A DNA stretch of 64,000 nt from Cystobasidium ongulense (GCA_022835595.1 BQUP01000007.1:682001-746000), one strand, 5' to 3'; counted from the first letter of the stretch, positions 25,675 through 37,092 are shown. Translations and numbers: made by a program. Notes: generated by a model not told the origin, from the letters alone.

Positions 25675-28600
25675 TTAATGCCAATGAGCTTGTTCATGAA
25701 CCGTCTCCAAGAATTTCTCTCTCAATTGAATATTTTCCTCTTTATGTTTTCCAATATCCCAAAAATCTTTATTAACTTCAAGATGAATATCTAATAATTT
25801 ACTTGCTTCATGAGTATAATCAATTAATTTTTGTTCTTCTTTAGAATCTTTCTTCCACAATCCTTTAGTTATACCATCTTTTAATTCGTCACCTTCGAAA
25901 ACCTTTCTCCAACCTTCTTGTTCACAATAGAAGAATGTTTCGCTTGAATCAACTTTAACATCTGTTGCGCAAGTATCGCCTGTATCCATTCTTAATGCTT
26001 TATAAGTGTTGTGTTTTAATGTTCGTAAATGATGTGGATATTGTCCACCTCTACTTTGAGCATGGTATGAATCTCTCAGATGTCTTCGTGCTCTAGCTCT
26101 AAAGATCGATTGTCCAACGAATGATTTCATAATTGATGGTTTGACACCCAGAGCATCTAGGATGGTAGGTAAGATGTCCAAAGCGATATAAGGACGTGTA
26201 GGATCTTGTTCAATGTGTTGCGGTATTAACCCAGGAGCTCGGATTACAAGAGGAGCACGGTAGATGTGCTCCCACCAGCCATAATCGCGATAAATCCCGT
26301 CCTCCGATATGCGTGGTCCATGATCACCCTGCATAATGATTAGACTCTTATCTAAAAGATTGCGCTTTTTGAGATTGTCGAAAAATAGCTTCAAATCGCG
26401 ATCGGTCTGGATGCCACAACGTAGAAACAGACGCGTCAGCTAAAATACTTCTTGAACTGGGCGGTAGAAGAGAGGGAATTGCTCACCCTTTTAACGACAT
26501 TGAGATAGTTATTCGTCCATTCAGTTTTTGTATACTCCGTCTTCTCGACCCAAGGCGGAACGGTAAAGGGGTGATGCATAGTAGCACCAGCGGTAGCCAT
26601 GAAGATATTCTCGTCGTTCTTGAGCCTATCATCAATCCAATCCCAAACAAATGGGTATAGCTCTTCGTCGGCATACCCGAAGTAGTTTGTCCCTGTGAAT
26701 GAACGGAAAAAGAAATCGCAAGTAGAGAAACAAAGAGTCAGTGATAATACAATAGTCTCCTTTAAACCTTCGTTCTCTCTTTCCAGTGAATGATGCTTAC
26801 ATTCTTTCTTTTGACCGAACTTAGCAGTTAAAGTATTTGAATCCCAAATTTCTTGAAATCCTTCTCTTCTAATAACTTCATGTTGTCTGTCATAAGCAGT
26901 CATTTGAGCTTGAAACCAACCTGATTTCCAATTCTTCTTGTCTACCTTTCTTCCAGCTTTTGACTTTGCATTTGTATTATCATCATCATCATTCTTATCA
27001 GATAAAGCTTTTAGTAAATGAGGTAAACAAGAAGTAGGAGAATCTAATTCTGCTTCAGAAGAGATATAATCTTTGATATGTGCCATAACACCACATAAAG
27101 AAGTTAAATGAGCTTTAATAGTATAAGCTAAATTAGTTCTAAAATCTTTAATATAAACTGTATTCTTATCATTTTTAATCAAATCATTAAAAAATGGAGT
27201 GAATTCTTCAACCTTATTATATTTTGGATCCATATCTTCACAATTTCTATGCTTGCAAAATTTATCAGGTTGATAAGGCCAAGCTAGATAATCTGCACTT
27301 TCCAAGAAAATGAAGAAGACGTGTTTGATTTGATCCGAATTGATTGGTGTTAAACGAGGTTGATAAGCGTTCGATTGACCATAGATTGTAGTATTCTTGT
27401 TTAATGCTATAGGTTGAGTGTGATCATCTTTGAATAGTAAAATCGCTGATGTTGCAGTTACTCCATCTATGAGTAGATCCGTAGCTGGTAATGCTTTAGG
27501 AGGTCTGACCATTGCGCAAATCGATAGGAACGAAATGACAATGATTGAAATGAGAGCAATTCGAATTTTCTTGCCACTTGGAATATATCTGCTTGCTTTT
27601 GCGGTTGATAGGGTACCATTATCGATTAAACGTGGTATCCAGCATCTTGATAGAGTAGTAGCTGTACCAAGTCCAAAGACAACCGCATAAGCAGCTAGGA
27701 AATGAGGTATTTCTCCTAGTGCCATTGACAAAAGATAGCCTGATTGGGAGGTACTATCGAATGCTCCTTGCCAGCTGAAGACGACGCCTGTTGAAGAGGT
27801 GAATAAAGCATATTGGGATTGTTCGAAAGGACCGAATATTAAGAGAAGCAGTCAGCTGAATTCAATCATGACACTGCACTGAGGAACGCAGAGAAAGGTG
27901 CTTGAGAAATTGGGGTGAAGAAAACTCACGACCAGCCGAATAAGCTCCAATAGCAATAACAGTAAATACCACAGCAACTAAACAAGCAATGATGTGAAAA
28001 GTCTTCATAATCACAAGCATGACAAATTTGAGGATTGTAGAGAGGTTCCATTTTTCAGTCCCTAGAGCGACTCTTAGTATATTCTCACCATATTCTACCT
28101 TCCTGCCGTTCGTTGAGATCTCTCCTTCTTCTTCTTCTTCAGATGATCTGAGGATTATATCTTCATTTTGAATATCTTCATTTTTGAAATCTTCCTCATT
28201 TCCTCGTGTGACTGGAAATGAAGATGCAGACATGTCATCATTATTCCCGAACCGCCTTGTTGGATTTTGTAAATCTTCATTCTGCCAATCAAACAATAGA
28301 CTTCTCCCTTGTTCATTTTCTCTAGAACTGATACCTAAACCAGCGCTATTATTAGCATTAGGATGACTAGCAGAATGTCTCATCATGTTCGTAGGTGTTT
28401 CAGGTGATGTTGATATTGTGCTTATTGCCGTAGCAGTGTTGGAGGTATCGAATGGGAGAGCAGTATAGTGATATGATTTTCCAAAAGGTGTTTTCTTTAA
28501 TAATCCGATTCCGAACCCTTTTAATCTATTCCTCCAAATTGATTTATTTGCTGATTCACTATTAGAAGAAGAGGTGCTTCTCATAGTAGGAGTAGTAATA

Positions 28601-29331
28601 CTATCATAACCAATTCTCGTTCCATTTTCCGACCAGTAATCAGAGAACAAGAACCAACCACTCAATTGTAATAATAAAACGGCTAATAAATCAGATAGTA
28701 AACAAGAAGGTAGATAATAGAAGTATAATTTAGAATTAGCTGGTATAGTAATTGATAGTACGTATAACTTGTAACAAATTAAAGACCAAGAAGCTTGATC
28801 TGTTAATCCATTGTAAAAATTTAATTTATCTGGATGTATTAAATGTATTAATTCATTTAAACCTTCATATGAATAATAAACTACTTGTTTTAAACGCTGT
28901 ATACGATTTTGAGGTGCATGTCTAGTGAATTGACGTATTGAAGGACTTGGAAAAGTGGATGGATCATGATAGACTCTGTCCAAAGGCGGTGATTGTGCTT
29001 GTGGTAATGGAATTGATGAACCTAATCTACGGGGAGGAGGAGTGATTGCACCTCTTTGACTAGAAAGTGAAGGAGAACTAGTAGGAGATTCCAATCTTTG
29101 CCGTTGTTGCTGCTGATGTCCTCTTTTATTCTGCCCATTCCTAGACGAAGCTGAACTTCCGTTTCTTTCCATCGAGCTCGAGGATGCAGTATATCCATCG
29201 TTCGACGCATATACTGTATTGGAGCTTTCACTCGTGCCTGCTCTAGCACCCACAATCAAACCATCTCCATCAAGCCATTGCTCGCCACTATCAGTTTTAC
29301 CGGAGCTGCTGCCTTGTGTACGACTTGCCAT
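25675..29331 (-). CDS. LtaS-like membrane sulfatase / phosphotransferase
   Basis: Read as one gene from ATG 29331 to the stop at 25675, roughly 1100 residues. Exon 1 (29331 to about 27930) has a disordered Ser-rich N-terminus, then hydrophobic segments YKLYVLSITIPANSKLYFYY, SCLLSDLLAVLLLQLSGWFL and HIIACLVAVVFTVIAIGAY. The next exon (FGPFEQSQYALFTSSTG ...) adds HFLAAYAVVFGLGTATTL and IRIALISIIVISFLSICAMV. The catalytic part follows: FFIFLESADYLAWPY (metal Glu), YTIKAHLTSLCG (likely Thr nucleophile), TAGATMHHPFTVP and MQGDHGPRI (Asp-His metal ligands). An intron at about 26811-26692 removes a non-conserved insert before TNYFGYADEEL. Family members move phosphoglycerol or phosphoethanolamine groups, or hydrolyse sulfate or phosphate esters, with the active site outside the membrane; the fungal substrate is unknown. 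Codon use is markedly AT-rich. Confidence 0.8.
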
Positions 29332-31351
29332 GCTCGCTCGAGTCGCACTCGTTCAGCTCGCTCGATGAGATGCAAGCTCTGTAATCCGTTTACTTGTCCT
29401 CTACGATAGACGTAGATCTCCCCTCGTCCTGTCACCGGTTCTGGTTTCTGCCTGCTTGCCTAACCGGGAATAGGATTCAGGAGAGAGAGCCGGAGTGATC
29501 GCGTGCGGGATCTTCAAAGTGTGGGACACCTGCAGGCAAGGAGTAGCGTATAGTAGGGTGATGGTAGTAAATGTCCTGCTGTTACTTGCACAGTATTCGT
29601 GCTTTTGACGATGGACGTGCTGCTTGCCTTGGTCGTTTCTGTATGGCTTCTGGACTGAATCGAGGCGATAGCGTGCTGTAGGTGATCCACGGCTGGGTGA
29701 GTTCACGGCACTCCCAAGGACCGGCTTGAGGTGTGGTGATGTTGTTATAATGTATATACCCTGTTGAATAGCCCGAGTGTTGCTCTTTCTTCTGATTCAA
29801 AGTGTCAGCCATGCTTCCTCATGTCTAGAGCGTGCATACATCACTCACCGCCCACGGATAACTCTAACCTGCAGCTGCTCCCGTGTGATTTACTGCTGCT
29901 GATCCCTTGAGTAGGATAGCCGGGTCTGCTGCTTCTCCTAGCCAGTCCTTGATGTAGAGAGTAACTTACTCGTGCTCTACTGTGCTGATTCGGGTGACTT
30001 GTGTCGTGTCGTGTCGTGTCGTGTCGTGTCCTGCGAACGATGGTGTGCTGACGCTAGGACCGAAAGAGAGGTCTCTCGGCTGGACCAGGGCAGCGATGGC
30101 CAATCCAGCAGGGCTGCAGAGGAGGAATAGGAGAGATCAGTGCTGGGAGACAGTCAGTCAGTCCAGGCATAAGCGTCGAATGGTGTCCTGCTGCCTTCAA
30201 ATCCTCTTCTCGATCATCCATCCACCATCCACCATGCAGCCGTGGACCTTGTCTGCTTCCTGCCTCTTGCACCATCGCACCGCCCACCGCCTGCTTGCCT
30301 GTCTCGATGCATGACCGACATGCTATGCATCTGCTGGCATGCTTCTCGCCCTGGTCAAGCGTACCTGCCCGAGCAAGGGCTATGCATGCGCACAGGTGGG
30401 AAGAAAGAGGCCGGGCGGGCGGTGCCAGCATGATAGTATGGTAGTAGCAGTAGCAGTAGTCGGAGTGGAATGATGGCCTGGACTGCAGTCATTAATGACT
30501 GGTGGCCGATAAACCTCATTCCGCTGTCGAGTAGTGTTCCAGTGTCGACTGCTGCTTGTGACGGTGGCATGCTCGTAAACTTGAAGGTGCTTGATATTCG
30601 AAAGCGAGACCCATCATCCAGCGCAGGTGTGTGCAAAGACAAGGAAGGAGCAATCATTCTCGCTGAGAAGATGCCTTCTGTCCCTCGTGCGCAAGTTCTC
30701 CCTCGTCAGTATATATTCTCTCAATCACCATCCGCGCGCACTATGAACGTGCTGCGGCTTTGCGCGCAGTTCAGCTCAGCAACATGCGCAATCAATTGGC
30801 TAATGCACACCTGCTCACTACGGTCAGTTATCACAGAGGGACGGACTTACCTAGCCCAATACCGCAAGACACTGCCATGGTCAGTTCACTGCCTGCGACC
30901 TGTCCAGCTATGCATTACTGTATCCATGGTGCACCTACTTCGTCCTCGACAGCGATACAGCTTCTCGATCGACAATTATTCCTCAAGATCTAGTTACATG
31001 TTTTACATATTTCCGTATAGGTGAAAGAGGGTGGTTTGCAGTTTGAGGTCCAAGACACCATCGATTGTTTCCATGTTGCTTTGGTGCAACTGTCTATCAT
31101 TCTTGAATAGCCCGATTCAAGTCAACAAGAGTTGCATCTTGAATAGCCATAAAGTCTTGCCAGTTCATGTTTGGGTGTCTTCTCGTTTTTGGACTCATTC
31201 TCCTTGTGTTTTGAATTCTGATTATCCCATTGCAAATCTCCAGGTATCGAGATATTGTCAATCGTCGAGGTTGCAGGTCGCGACACCGTTCGCAACAGCG
31301 CGGCGGTAGTGACTCTTGTCCTAGGTGAGAGAAACAGAAGCCGTCTTTGTT
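29332..31351. other. Gene-poor stretch, about 2 kb
   Basis: Lies between the sulfatase start and the prefoldin stop. It holds a pentanucleotide microsatellite (30001-30030) and open frames on both strands (e.g. 30470-31024 +) without domains. Promoter sequence for the sulfatase gene is expected near 29332. GC content is visibly higher than in the adjacent sulfatase exons. Confidence 0.45.
30001..30030. repeat. Microsatellite (GTGTC)6
   Basis: Six perfect tandem copies of GTGTC, preceded by a related CGGGTGACTT sequence. A simple repeat in non-coding DNA. Confidence 0.95.
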
Positions 31352-31908
31352 TCATTGTCTCTTCTGATGCTCGAACAATTCCTTCAGACCAGCTTGTGCT
31401 TGTGCAGCTTCCTTCTCAAGATACTGTATTTCACCATCAATATACAAATGCTCCTTCGCATCAGCCATTGCACACCTTTTGAGCGAGACCCTCAAAGAAA
31501 CGAGAGCGACATACAGTCAATTTCTTGTTTAAACTTGCAACATCATCATTTAATTCTTTCTCTTTCTTGCTCATTTGTGTTAGCATGTCCTTCAGCGGCT
31601 CCTGTACGAACCTGGATGCGTTAGGAAGGCATTGATTCAGCATCGTTGTTGCTTCATAACGCCATTGTGGCAGAGGAGAGAAGAGGGAGGGAAGTAGCTT
31701 ACATCTTTCCTACACCACGATAAACAGCTTCTCCTTTATTCACTTCATCAACAGAACCAATTTCATTCCTCGTCAATTGTAACAACTTCTTTTCACGCTC
31801 TCGAGTGGTGATGATTGATCGCGTTTGCGCTATTGCTCTGTTGCTGGTTATCGCTTGCGTTTGGAGCTCTTGAAGGACCCTTCGTAGGGTATCGTCGGGT
31901 ACTGACAT
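31352..31908 (-). CDS. PFD1: Prefoldin subunit 1
   Basis: Starts at ATG 31908 (MSVPDDTLRRVLQELQTQA) and ends at TGA 31352-31354, with three exons. Exon 1 ends at YRGVGKM, exon 2 gives FVQEPLKDMLTQMSKKEKEL and exon 3 YLEKEAAQAQAGLKELFE. YRGVGKMF is the beta-hairpin signature of the beta-type prefoldin 1 subunit, set between two coiled-coil helices. The length of about 125 residues is normal. It is part of the six-subunit cytosolic chaperone that passes unfolded actin and tubulin to the CCT chaperonin. Confidence 0.88.
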
Positions 31909-32304
31909 CGTCTATCTCGTGTTATGCTGGTCGAGTCGAGGTTGGATGGAGGTGGACCACCAAGTCTCGTGCGCGTCAAGGCAACCCGGTAATGAAAGTG
32001 GCAAAGCAAGTAAAGCTCGCGGATCAAAATAAGACAAGAATCGCAAGAGGAGTGCAACGAATGAAATACGGGTATAATTGGTAAATATCTTTATAAAAGT
32101 CTAGGGGTGTACAGTGATCTTGTTCAGTTTCTCTTTTTTCGATTTTCTGGTCTGAAATGATAGTGGAGCGGAAAAAGTATGCAGTCAGGTATCATGTCGT
32201 GAGCAATGGGTATCAGGGTACAATGTTAGGAATTTCAGATAGCAAACAATACTGAAACGTTATAAGCGTTTTGACAATGTCGAGTATGAATGGGATTCCG
32301 ACCT
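31909..32304. other. Intergenic, prefoldin promoter
   Basis: 5' flank of the prefoldin gene and 3' flank of the uncertain small ORF on the same strand. No other feature recognised. Confidence 0.45.
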
Positions 32305-32628
32305 CTATAATCTACGTGTATGATGCGCGTCGCGCTCCTCAATGACGCTGAAACTATTGTGCTCCATCTCATTCCTTCTCGCGTTGCTGCGGTGTGCGGG
32401 CGAAGCCCCATACTGCCGTAGTCCTGAAGTTGCGGGGCTTGCAGTTGTTGACTGCATCCTTTGCCCACCTGGGGCACCATTCCGCATGATAACACGCCTG
32501 TTGACGTTTGTTCCAAAAGCGTTACGTCTAATTCCACACGGTTGCGGGTTACTGGACAAGGAGTAGTACGGCTTAGTAAGTTGTACGGGCAAGCGATTCG
32601 ACGCTTTTAGCACAAGTCTTCCGGCCAT
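32305..32628 (-). CDS. Small ORF with mitochondrial-type N-terminus
   Basis: A 107-codon open frame from ATG 32628. The N-terminus MAGRLVLKASNRLPVQLTKP is basic, free of acidic residues and amphipathic, like a mitochondrial presequence, and Arg-rich sequence continues (GIRRNAFG, VNRRVIMRNGAPGG). No known family. A 68-codon frame (32647-32853 +) diverges from it by only 18 bp, and both are unlikely to be real. Composition is the only support, so confidence is low. Confidence 0.35.
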   Translation of the reverse strand: MAGRLVLKASNRLPVQLTKPYYSLSSNPQPCGIRRNAFGTNVNRRVIMRNGAPGGQRMQSTTASPATSGLRQYGASPAHRSNARRNEMEHNSFSVIEERDAHHTRRL

Positions 32629-32902
32629 TCCAGCGACTTACGGACGATGGAAAACACCAAATCCTCCGGCAAGTCTTCTGGCAAGTCCTCTGGGGAGCCG
32701 CATCTTGTTGATAAGCGAAAGAGAAGGTTTGCTGATCAGGATTTCTGCGAGATAGCTAATATTTCTCCTTGGAGATGGAAAGGTGAAAGCTTTCGGTTTC
32801 AGATGGTGCGGTATGAAGAGAGACAAGAGAGGTTTCGGAAAAAGAGAGCGTGAAATACCGATGGGGCAGGAGATGAGCGTTCAGCGGGCAATGCAGATAA
32901 CG

Positions 32903-32985
32903 CTACAGCCTCAGGCGATGTAGGGAAAAGAGCGTAGTAACCGGGCCAAAAGGATAGAAGCCGTGCTTCGAGATGAGGTGAGATA
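32903..32985 (+). repeat. Diverged repeat, copy A
   Basis: Shares with copies B-D the order CTACAGCC - AGGCGATGTAGG - AAAGAG - GTAG/ACCGGGCCAAAAGGAT - AGCCGTGC - TCGAGATGAG. CTACA/TGTAG can pair as a small hairpin stem. Confidence 0.7.
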
Positions 32986-33053
32986 CCAGCATCTCTCTAT
33001 GTATATTTCAGATATACGAGAGAGATGAACGTCCAGCAACAAGTCACTGCAGC

Positions 33054-33130
33054 AGTACAGCCCAGGCTATGTAGGCGAGAAAAGGGTAGCGACCAGGCTA
33101 AAAGGATGATAGCCGTGCATCGAGATGAGG
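33054..33130 (+). repeat. Diverged repeat, copy B
   Basis: Same block order as copy A, with TACAGCCCAGGCTATGTAGG, GGCTAAAAGGATGATAGCC and GTGCATCGAGATGAGGTC. A TC-rich (ATCTC)4 run follows directly. Confidence 0.7.
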
Positions 33131-33302
33131 TCAAGATGAGAGACTATCTCATCTCATCTCATCTCATACGTTATCGAGAAAACATAAGTTTTAGATCTTC
33201 TTTCTTGCCAAGGTCATCACCAGAACCAAGGTCATTCTGTGTCTTTTGCATTATCCGTTTTTCTCACGTTTCGGAGTTGGCGTAATTGATCTGCGCGAGC
33301 CA

Positions 33303-33375
33303 CTACAGCCAAGGCGATGTAGGACAAAGAGGGCAGTAGCCGGGCCAAAGGATGGTAGCCGAATTGCCGAGATAA
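33303..33375 (+). repeat. Diverged repeat, copy C
   Basis: Same block order: CTACAGCCAAGGCGATGTAG, AGTAGCCGGGCCAAAGGATG, GTAGCCGAATTGCCGAGAT. It ends in a GAGATaagcctATCTC inverted pair. Confidence 0.75.
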
Positions 33376-33658
33376 GCCTATCTCGTATTGTACCTAAACA
33401 AAATCGGAATTTGTAAAGCAAAACAAACAGAAAGTATGAAGGTATTAGAATTAAGTATACAAAGATCATGAGTGGGCAATGGATAGGGGTGATAGGGCGC
33501 CGAAGGTTACATCAGAGACGTTATGAGATCCAGGCTTTGCGAGGAGAATCTGCACGCTAGCCATGGTGCATAGGAACATGTCATGACGTTAGAAGTAGTA
33601 GAGTATACCAGTAAGATCACAATGGTTCGTCGGAAGAACGACTACCATATTTTATGCT

Positions 33659-33991
33659 TCATGCTTCAATGGGTGCAAGGTAATCGCTGATGGAGAGCGA
33701 GAATCTGTCAGCATTGTGTGGCTCCCTGCAGCGAATCGACTTCGGAAAGCTACAATGTACTCACCACGGTACGAGACCTGTTCGGCCGTCCAGCTTTTTG
33801 ACATCATACCATCTACCCGAATCTTCTAAGATTTCCAAAATTTCACCTTTGTAGAAAGAGATCTCATTGAGTTCACCAGGAGTAGCTGTATAATCGGAAA
33901 CAGCCATCATTTTGATAGATTGTTTCGGGTTCCACCAGCTAAATCGTTTCGGAAACCATCGGCTCTTGTATAACGAAAATAGTTGGTCCAT
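33659..33991 (-). CDS. Partial SHO1 duplicate: stand-alone SH3 frame
   Basis: An open frame from ATG 33991 (MDQLFSLYKSRWFPKRF) leads into an SH3 domain: VSDYTATPGELNEISFYKGE, then ILEDSGRWYDVKKLDGRTGL and VP. It is spliced at GTGAGT to a short last exon DYLAPIEA, stop at 33659-33661. SHO1 upstream has the same intron at the same place, a similar last exon (NYLTAIEA) and the SH3 core NEISFVKGEILTILDNSGKW. Only the SH3 exon pair is copied; the four-helix membrane part is absent. The frame is intact, so it may encode a small free SH3 protein of about 85 residues, or be a decaying duplicate with an intact frame by chance. The stand-alone start has no other support. Confidence 0.55.
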
Positions 33992-34782
33992 GTTCAGCGA
34001 AAGGGGATCGCCGCTAGTAATGAGATAGTCCAGTCCGCCGCGTCGACGTAGCTGATATGGTGAAAAGGCAGTAGAGATAAGAGATCAGAACAGAGAGGAG
34101 GTATAGACGTTAAAAAGAATTGCACAGGGCGGTACTACCAAGGTAATGTAGAGAGAAAAGAAAACCCAATTGTAGCCGGACTGAAGGATACTAGCCGAGC
34201 GTCGAGATAGACGACTATGCCGCAGCGTACCTCCATCAGAAAGAAGGCTAATCCAGAGCTCAGCCGTTACGCACATCATCTCCAAATATCCGTTGCGGTG
34301 TGCGTCTGTCTTTGTACCCATTGGCCATAACCATCGAACAATGATACTTGAAAGCCTTGAACGGTTGAGGAAAATACTAAGATTCCGCTCAAGAGATATA
34401 CTAAACAACAATATTGATTCGTTACCAGTTTACGCAAAAGACAAGAGAAGTTCAAAGAAAGGTCCTGCGCGGAGTTCGTGTTGTAGATCTTCAAGTTTGT
34501 AGGTTCAAGACTGAAGATTTGGAGGTTCAAGGCATCATTCATTTCATTGAAGGGAGATTTATGACGAAAAGGACGTATTAAGAGATGAGCACGTATCGAC
34601 ATCATTGAGTAGTTATTCGGAGAGAAGTGTAATATTTCGGAAAGTTTCGTGAAGAAGTTTTGCGAGGACGCAAATTTGCACACTAGATGTAGCGTACGCT
34701 GGTTTTCGTATCGTTTAAGGGGTAGACATCCAGACCAGCTAGATCATTCATTATTTTTTGAACAGTCGTGTAACTCTAGTCT
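33992..34782. other. Intergenic between SHO1 and its SH3 duplicate
   Basis: Holds repeat copy D and a 135-codon - strand frame (34276-34683) that I do not recognise. It is not similar to the SHO1 linker or membrane region, so no further SHO1 duplicate parts are visible. Confidence 0.5.
34133..34210 (+). repeat. Diverged repeat, copy D
   Basis: The most diverged copy: TACTACCAAGGTAATGTAG, TGTAGCCGGACTGAAGGATA, CTAGCCGAGCGTCGAGATAG. It lies on the far side of the SH3 duplicate from copies A-C. Confidence 0.65.
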
Positions 34783-36658
34783 TCACGCTTCAATGGCAGT
34801 AAGGTAATTGCTGTAGAGAGAGAGAGAAAAAGAAAATTCAGTCAATTAGCATTCTATATCTCTCCCAACGGCAATTCGCATCTGCTACAGACGAGCAAGA
34901 TAGACAGAAAGACTCACCTAGGAACAATACCTTCTTGACCATCCGATTTCTTAGCACTAAACCATTTACCAGAATTATCTAAAATAGTCAAAATTTCACC
35001 TTTAACAAAGCTAATTTCGTTTGGATCATCAGGAGAAGCATTATAACCAAAAGAAGCTTTCATTTCAAATGGTGGTTTCAAGTTTGAAAGTGCTTGTTGT
35101 TGTGTTTGTTGCCCTCCTGTTGCTGTTTGTCCTATCGTTGTTGATGATCCTGGTACTACTGTCATATTTGGATTTGAAGCAAGTGAGGAAGAAGGCATCG
35201 TTGATGGAGCTGACTGCGATGGCATTGTCCCTTGTGTAGATGGTGCTGACGCGTAGTTCGATTGCGGAAGTTGCTGCTGTGGAGGAGCTTGTTGTAATGG
35301 AGTTCCCGATCTTGAGTTATTCATTCCTCCCATCTGGTTACCTCCCATACTTCCCATTGTAGGAGAAGCAGCATAACCACCCGGTCCAGCATGACTTTGC
35401 AGAGAATGAACAGAACCACCTCCGGGTGTTCCTAATCCTTTTCCACCAGCAAGACCATAACCCTGACCTCCAGCTCCATACGTTCCCATTCCTCCATTAT
35501 TATTACCATATCCTGCACTACCCATAGTATGAGTATGTTGAGAATGAAGATCTGTAATACTGCCTTGATTGTTCGATATTCCTAATGCTGAGGAAGTACG
35601 ACGTGATTGGCGCATCATGCTTCTTGTACGGTTGGGTGTTACATCGCTAGCGTAGGACGAGAAAACCGGTGCTAGCCGAGTTTCGTCGTCTGCTGTAATG
35701 AAGAGGAGCCATAGAATCTGTAAACAAACAAGTCAGAAAACGACTGCATCAGCTGCCTTCTCTTATTATATTGCAAAGGTCCTCAAATGCTGTCTGCTAC
35801 CACTCACATTCACAATAGCAAGCAACAACCATCCAGCTCCAATTGCCAGTTGCGAGCCCATTTGACCAAAGATACCTTGATTTGTGCCAATGACTGAGAA
35901 GACGACGAGTATTGAGAGGAACGCGGTGAGCTGTTGTTGTGTCGTTGCGAAACAGAGATAAGAAGGCAAGTTGAGGGGGTGAGACATAGCTTAGGTCAGC
36001 TTGGGCTACAGCCGCGCAGCATGCGAGAGCCTTCTTTGTGAAATGAGTAAAGGGACGCACCTGGAATCTGTAGATTTCCAATGTACCGCGAGCGAGTACG
36101 AAGAATAGTGCGACGATGACAGCGAGCTGTAGGAAGATAGCTGCATATTACGGTATAAGCGTGACATGGACACACGGTTGGCAAGTCCTGTCAGCCGAGC
36201 ACTACTAATGGACTGCTGCACAAGCGAACGCATGTGAGCGAGTGGTAGAGGGACCACTTACAGAACCACGACACGCCGACTGCTGATCCAGTCCCATTCG
36301 CTTGACTGTATTTATGCTCGTACACGATCTGACCGATGAATGCGCACCACCAGCCTACAATAGCGAGTAGGAAGGTGACTGCGAGGGGGAGGTTTGAGAT
36401 GCTGTGTGTATTGGATGTCGTATGTCAGTATTGTGAGAGTGTGCCCATGCTCGTGCTCCGGCTGTTGTAGCTGTCTTTCGCTATGCACAGCATGCCAATG
36501 CATTCGAAACACGGCATGGGTGGCATGGCCGAGTTTGAGCACGACGAGCTATCACAGCCAGCCACAGCAACAGCACGAGCACGAGCATGGTATATGGCAT
36601 CTCCCGCTCACACGCCCATCACGTCCATCCCTCCTGCCGTCTGCTGTCTGCGAGCCAT
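34783..36658 (-). CDS. SHO1: SHO1-type osmosensor, four TM helices and SH3
   Basis: Starts at ATG 36658 (MARRQQTAGGMDVMG), spliced by a GTGAGC..CACAG intron of about 200 nt to ISNLPLAVTFLLAIVGWWCA. Further exons give QANGTGSAVGVSWF, LAVIVALFFVLARGTLEIYR and LTAFLSILVVFSVIGTNQGI plus AIGAGWLLLAIVN: four membrane helices in the Sho1 order. A long Gly/Asn/Ser/Gln-rich linker follows (35618-35100). The C-terminal SH3 domain has SFGYNASPDDPNEISFVKGE, LDNSGKWFSAKKSDG and IVP; the last short exon adds SNYLTAIEA and ends at 34783. Sho1 sits in the plasma membrane, and its SH3 domain recruits Pbs2-type kinases to activate the HOG pathway and filamentous growth. All parts look intact. Confidence 0.9.
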
Positions 36659-37092
36659 GGTGTTGTTGACTGTGCTTTGTATGCACGCGTTGACTGCTGT
36701 TTGCGCTTCGCTCTTCTCTAGCTGCCGCACTGGGTCTCACAGTCTGGCGTGGCGAGCGGGTCGTTGGTTGATGATATGCTGAATACAAAGTCGCTCTATG
36801 CCTTTGTTGTTCAAGTCGTGCTCTGGCAGAGGTGTACACTTTGCAGCTTCATGCCTTGCATGGAAGATGATCGAGGATATGCTCTACAGCACGGTATGCA
36901 CTAGCGACAGCTTGGATGGATGGCAATCAGGCATAAGTTACTCGTAGTTGTATTGTATGCCATGCTGACGTCCTGCTAGATACCGGACACCATGAACTTT
37001 GACGCTCACTTCAAGCAATATCGATGATCGCAAAGACTTGTGCATAGCTGTCCTGTATATCTCAAGAAGGCATTACTCGCTTCGCATTCACA
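36659..37092. promoter_or_regulatory. Divergent promoter, SHO1 / DEAH helicase
   Basis: A 434-bp region between two start codons on opposite strands. No specific motif recognised; promoter role inferred from position. Confidence 0.5.

Larger units (their letters stand above)
32629..33658. other. Intergenic with dispersed short repeats
   Basis: Contains three copies (A-C) of a diverged repeat of about 75 bp and a small (ATCTC)4 microsatellite at 33146-33165. A 68-codon + frame at 32647-32853 begins with a KSSGKSSGKSSG tract but matches nothing known. No convincing gene. Confidence 0.6.

Noticed and set aside
30470-31024. 184-codon + strand frame in the 29-31 kb gap
   Set aside because: Composition looks random (many Cys, Trp and Arg in no pattern), overlaps frames on the other strand, and shows no domain or splice continuity.
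32647-32853. 68-codon + frame with a KSSGKSSGKSSG start
   Set aside because: Low-complexity start, no family, and only 18 bp from a divergent frame; not enough support to call a gene.
34276-34683. Frame between SHO1 and its SH3 duplicate as a remnant of SHO1 membrane exons
   Set aside because: The translation shows no similarity to the SHO1 helices or linker and lacks the expected hydrophobic spacing.
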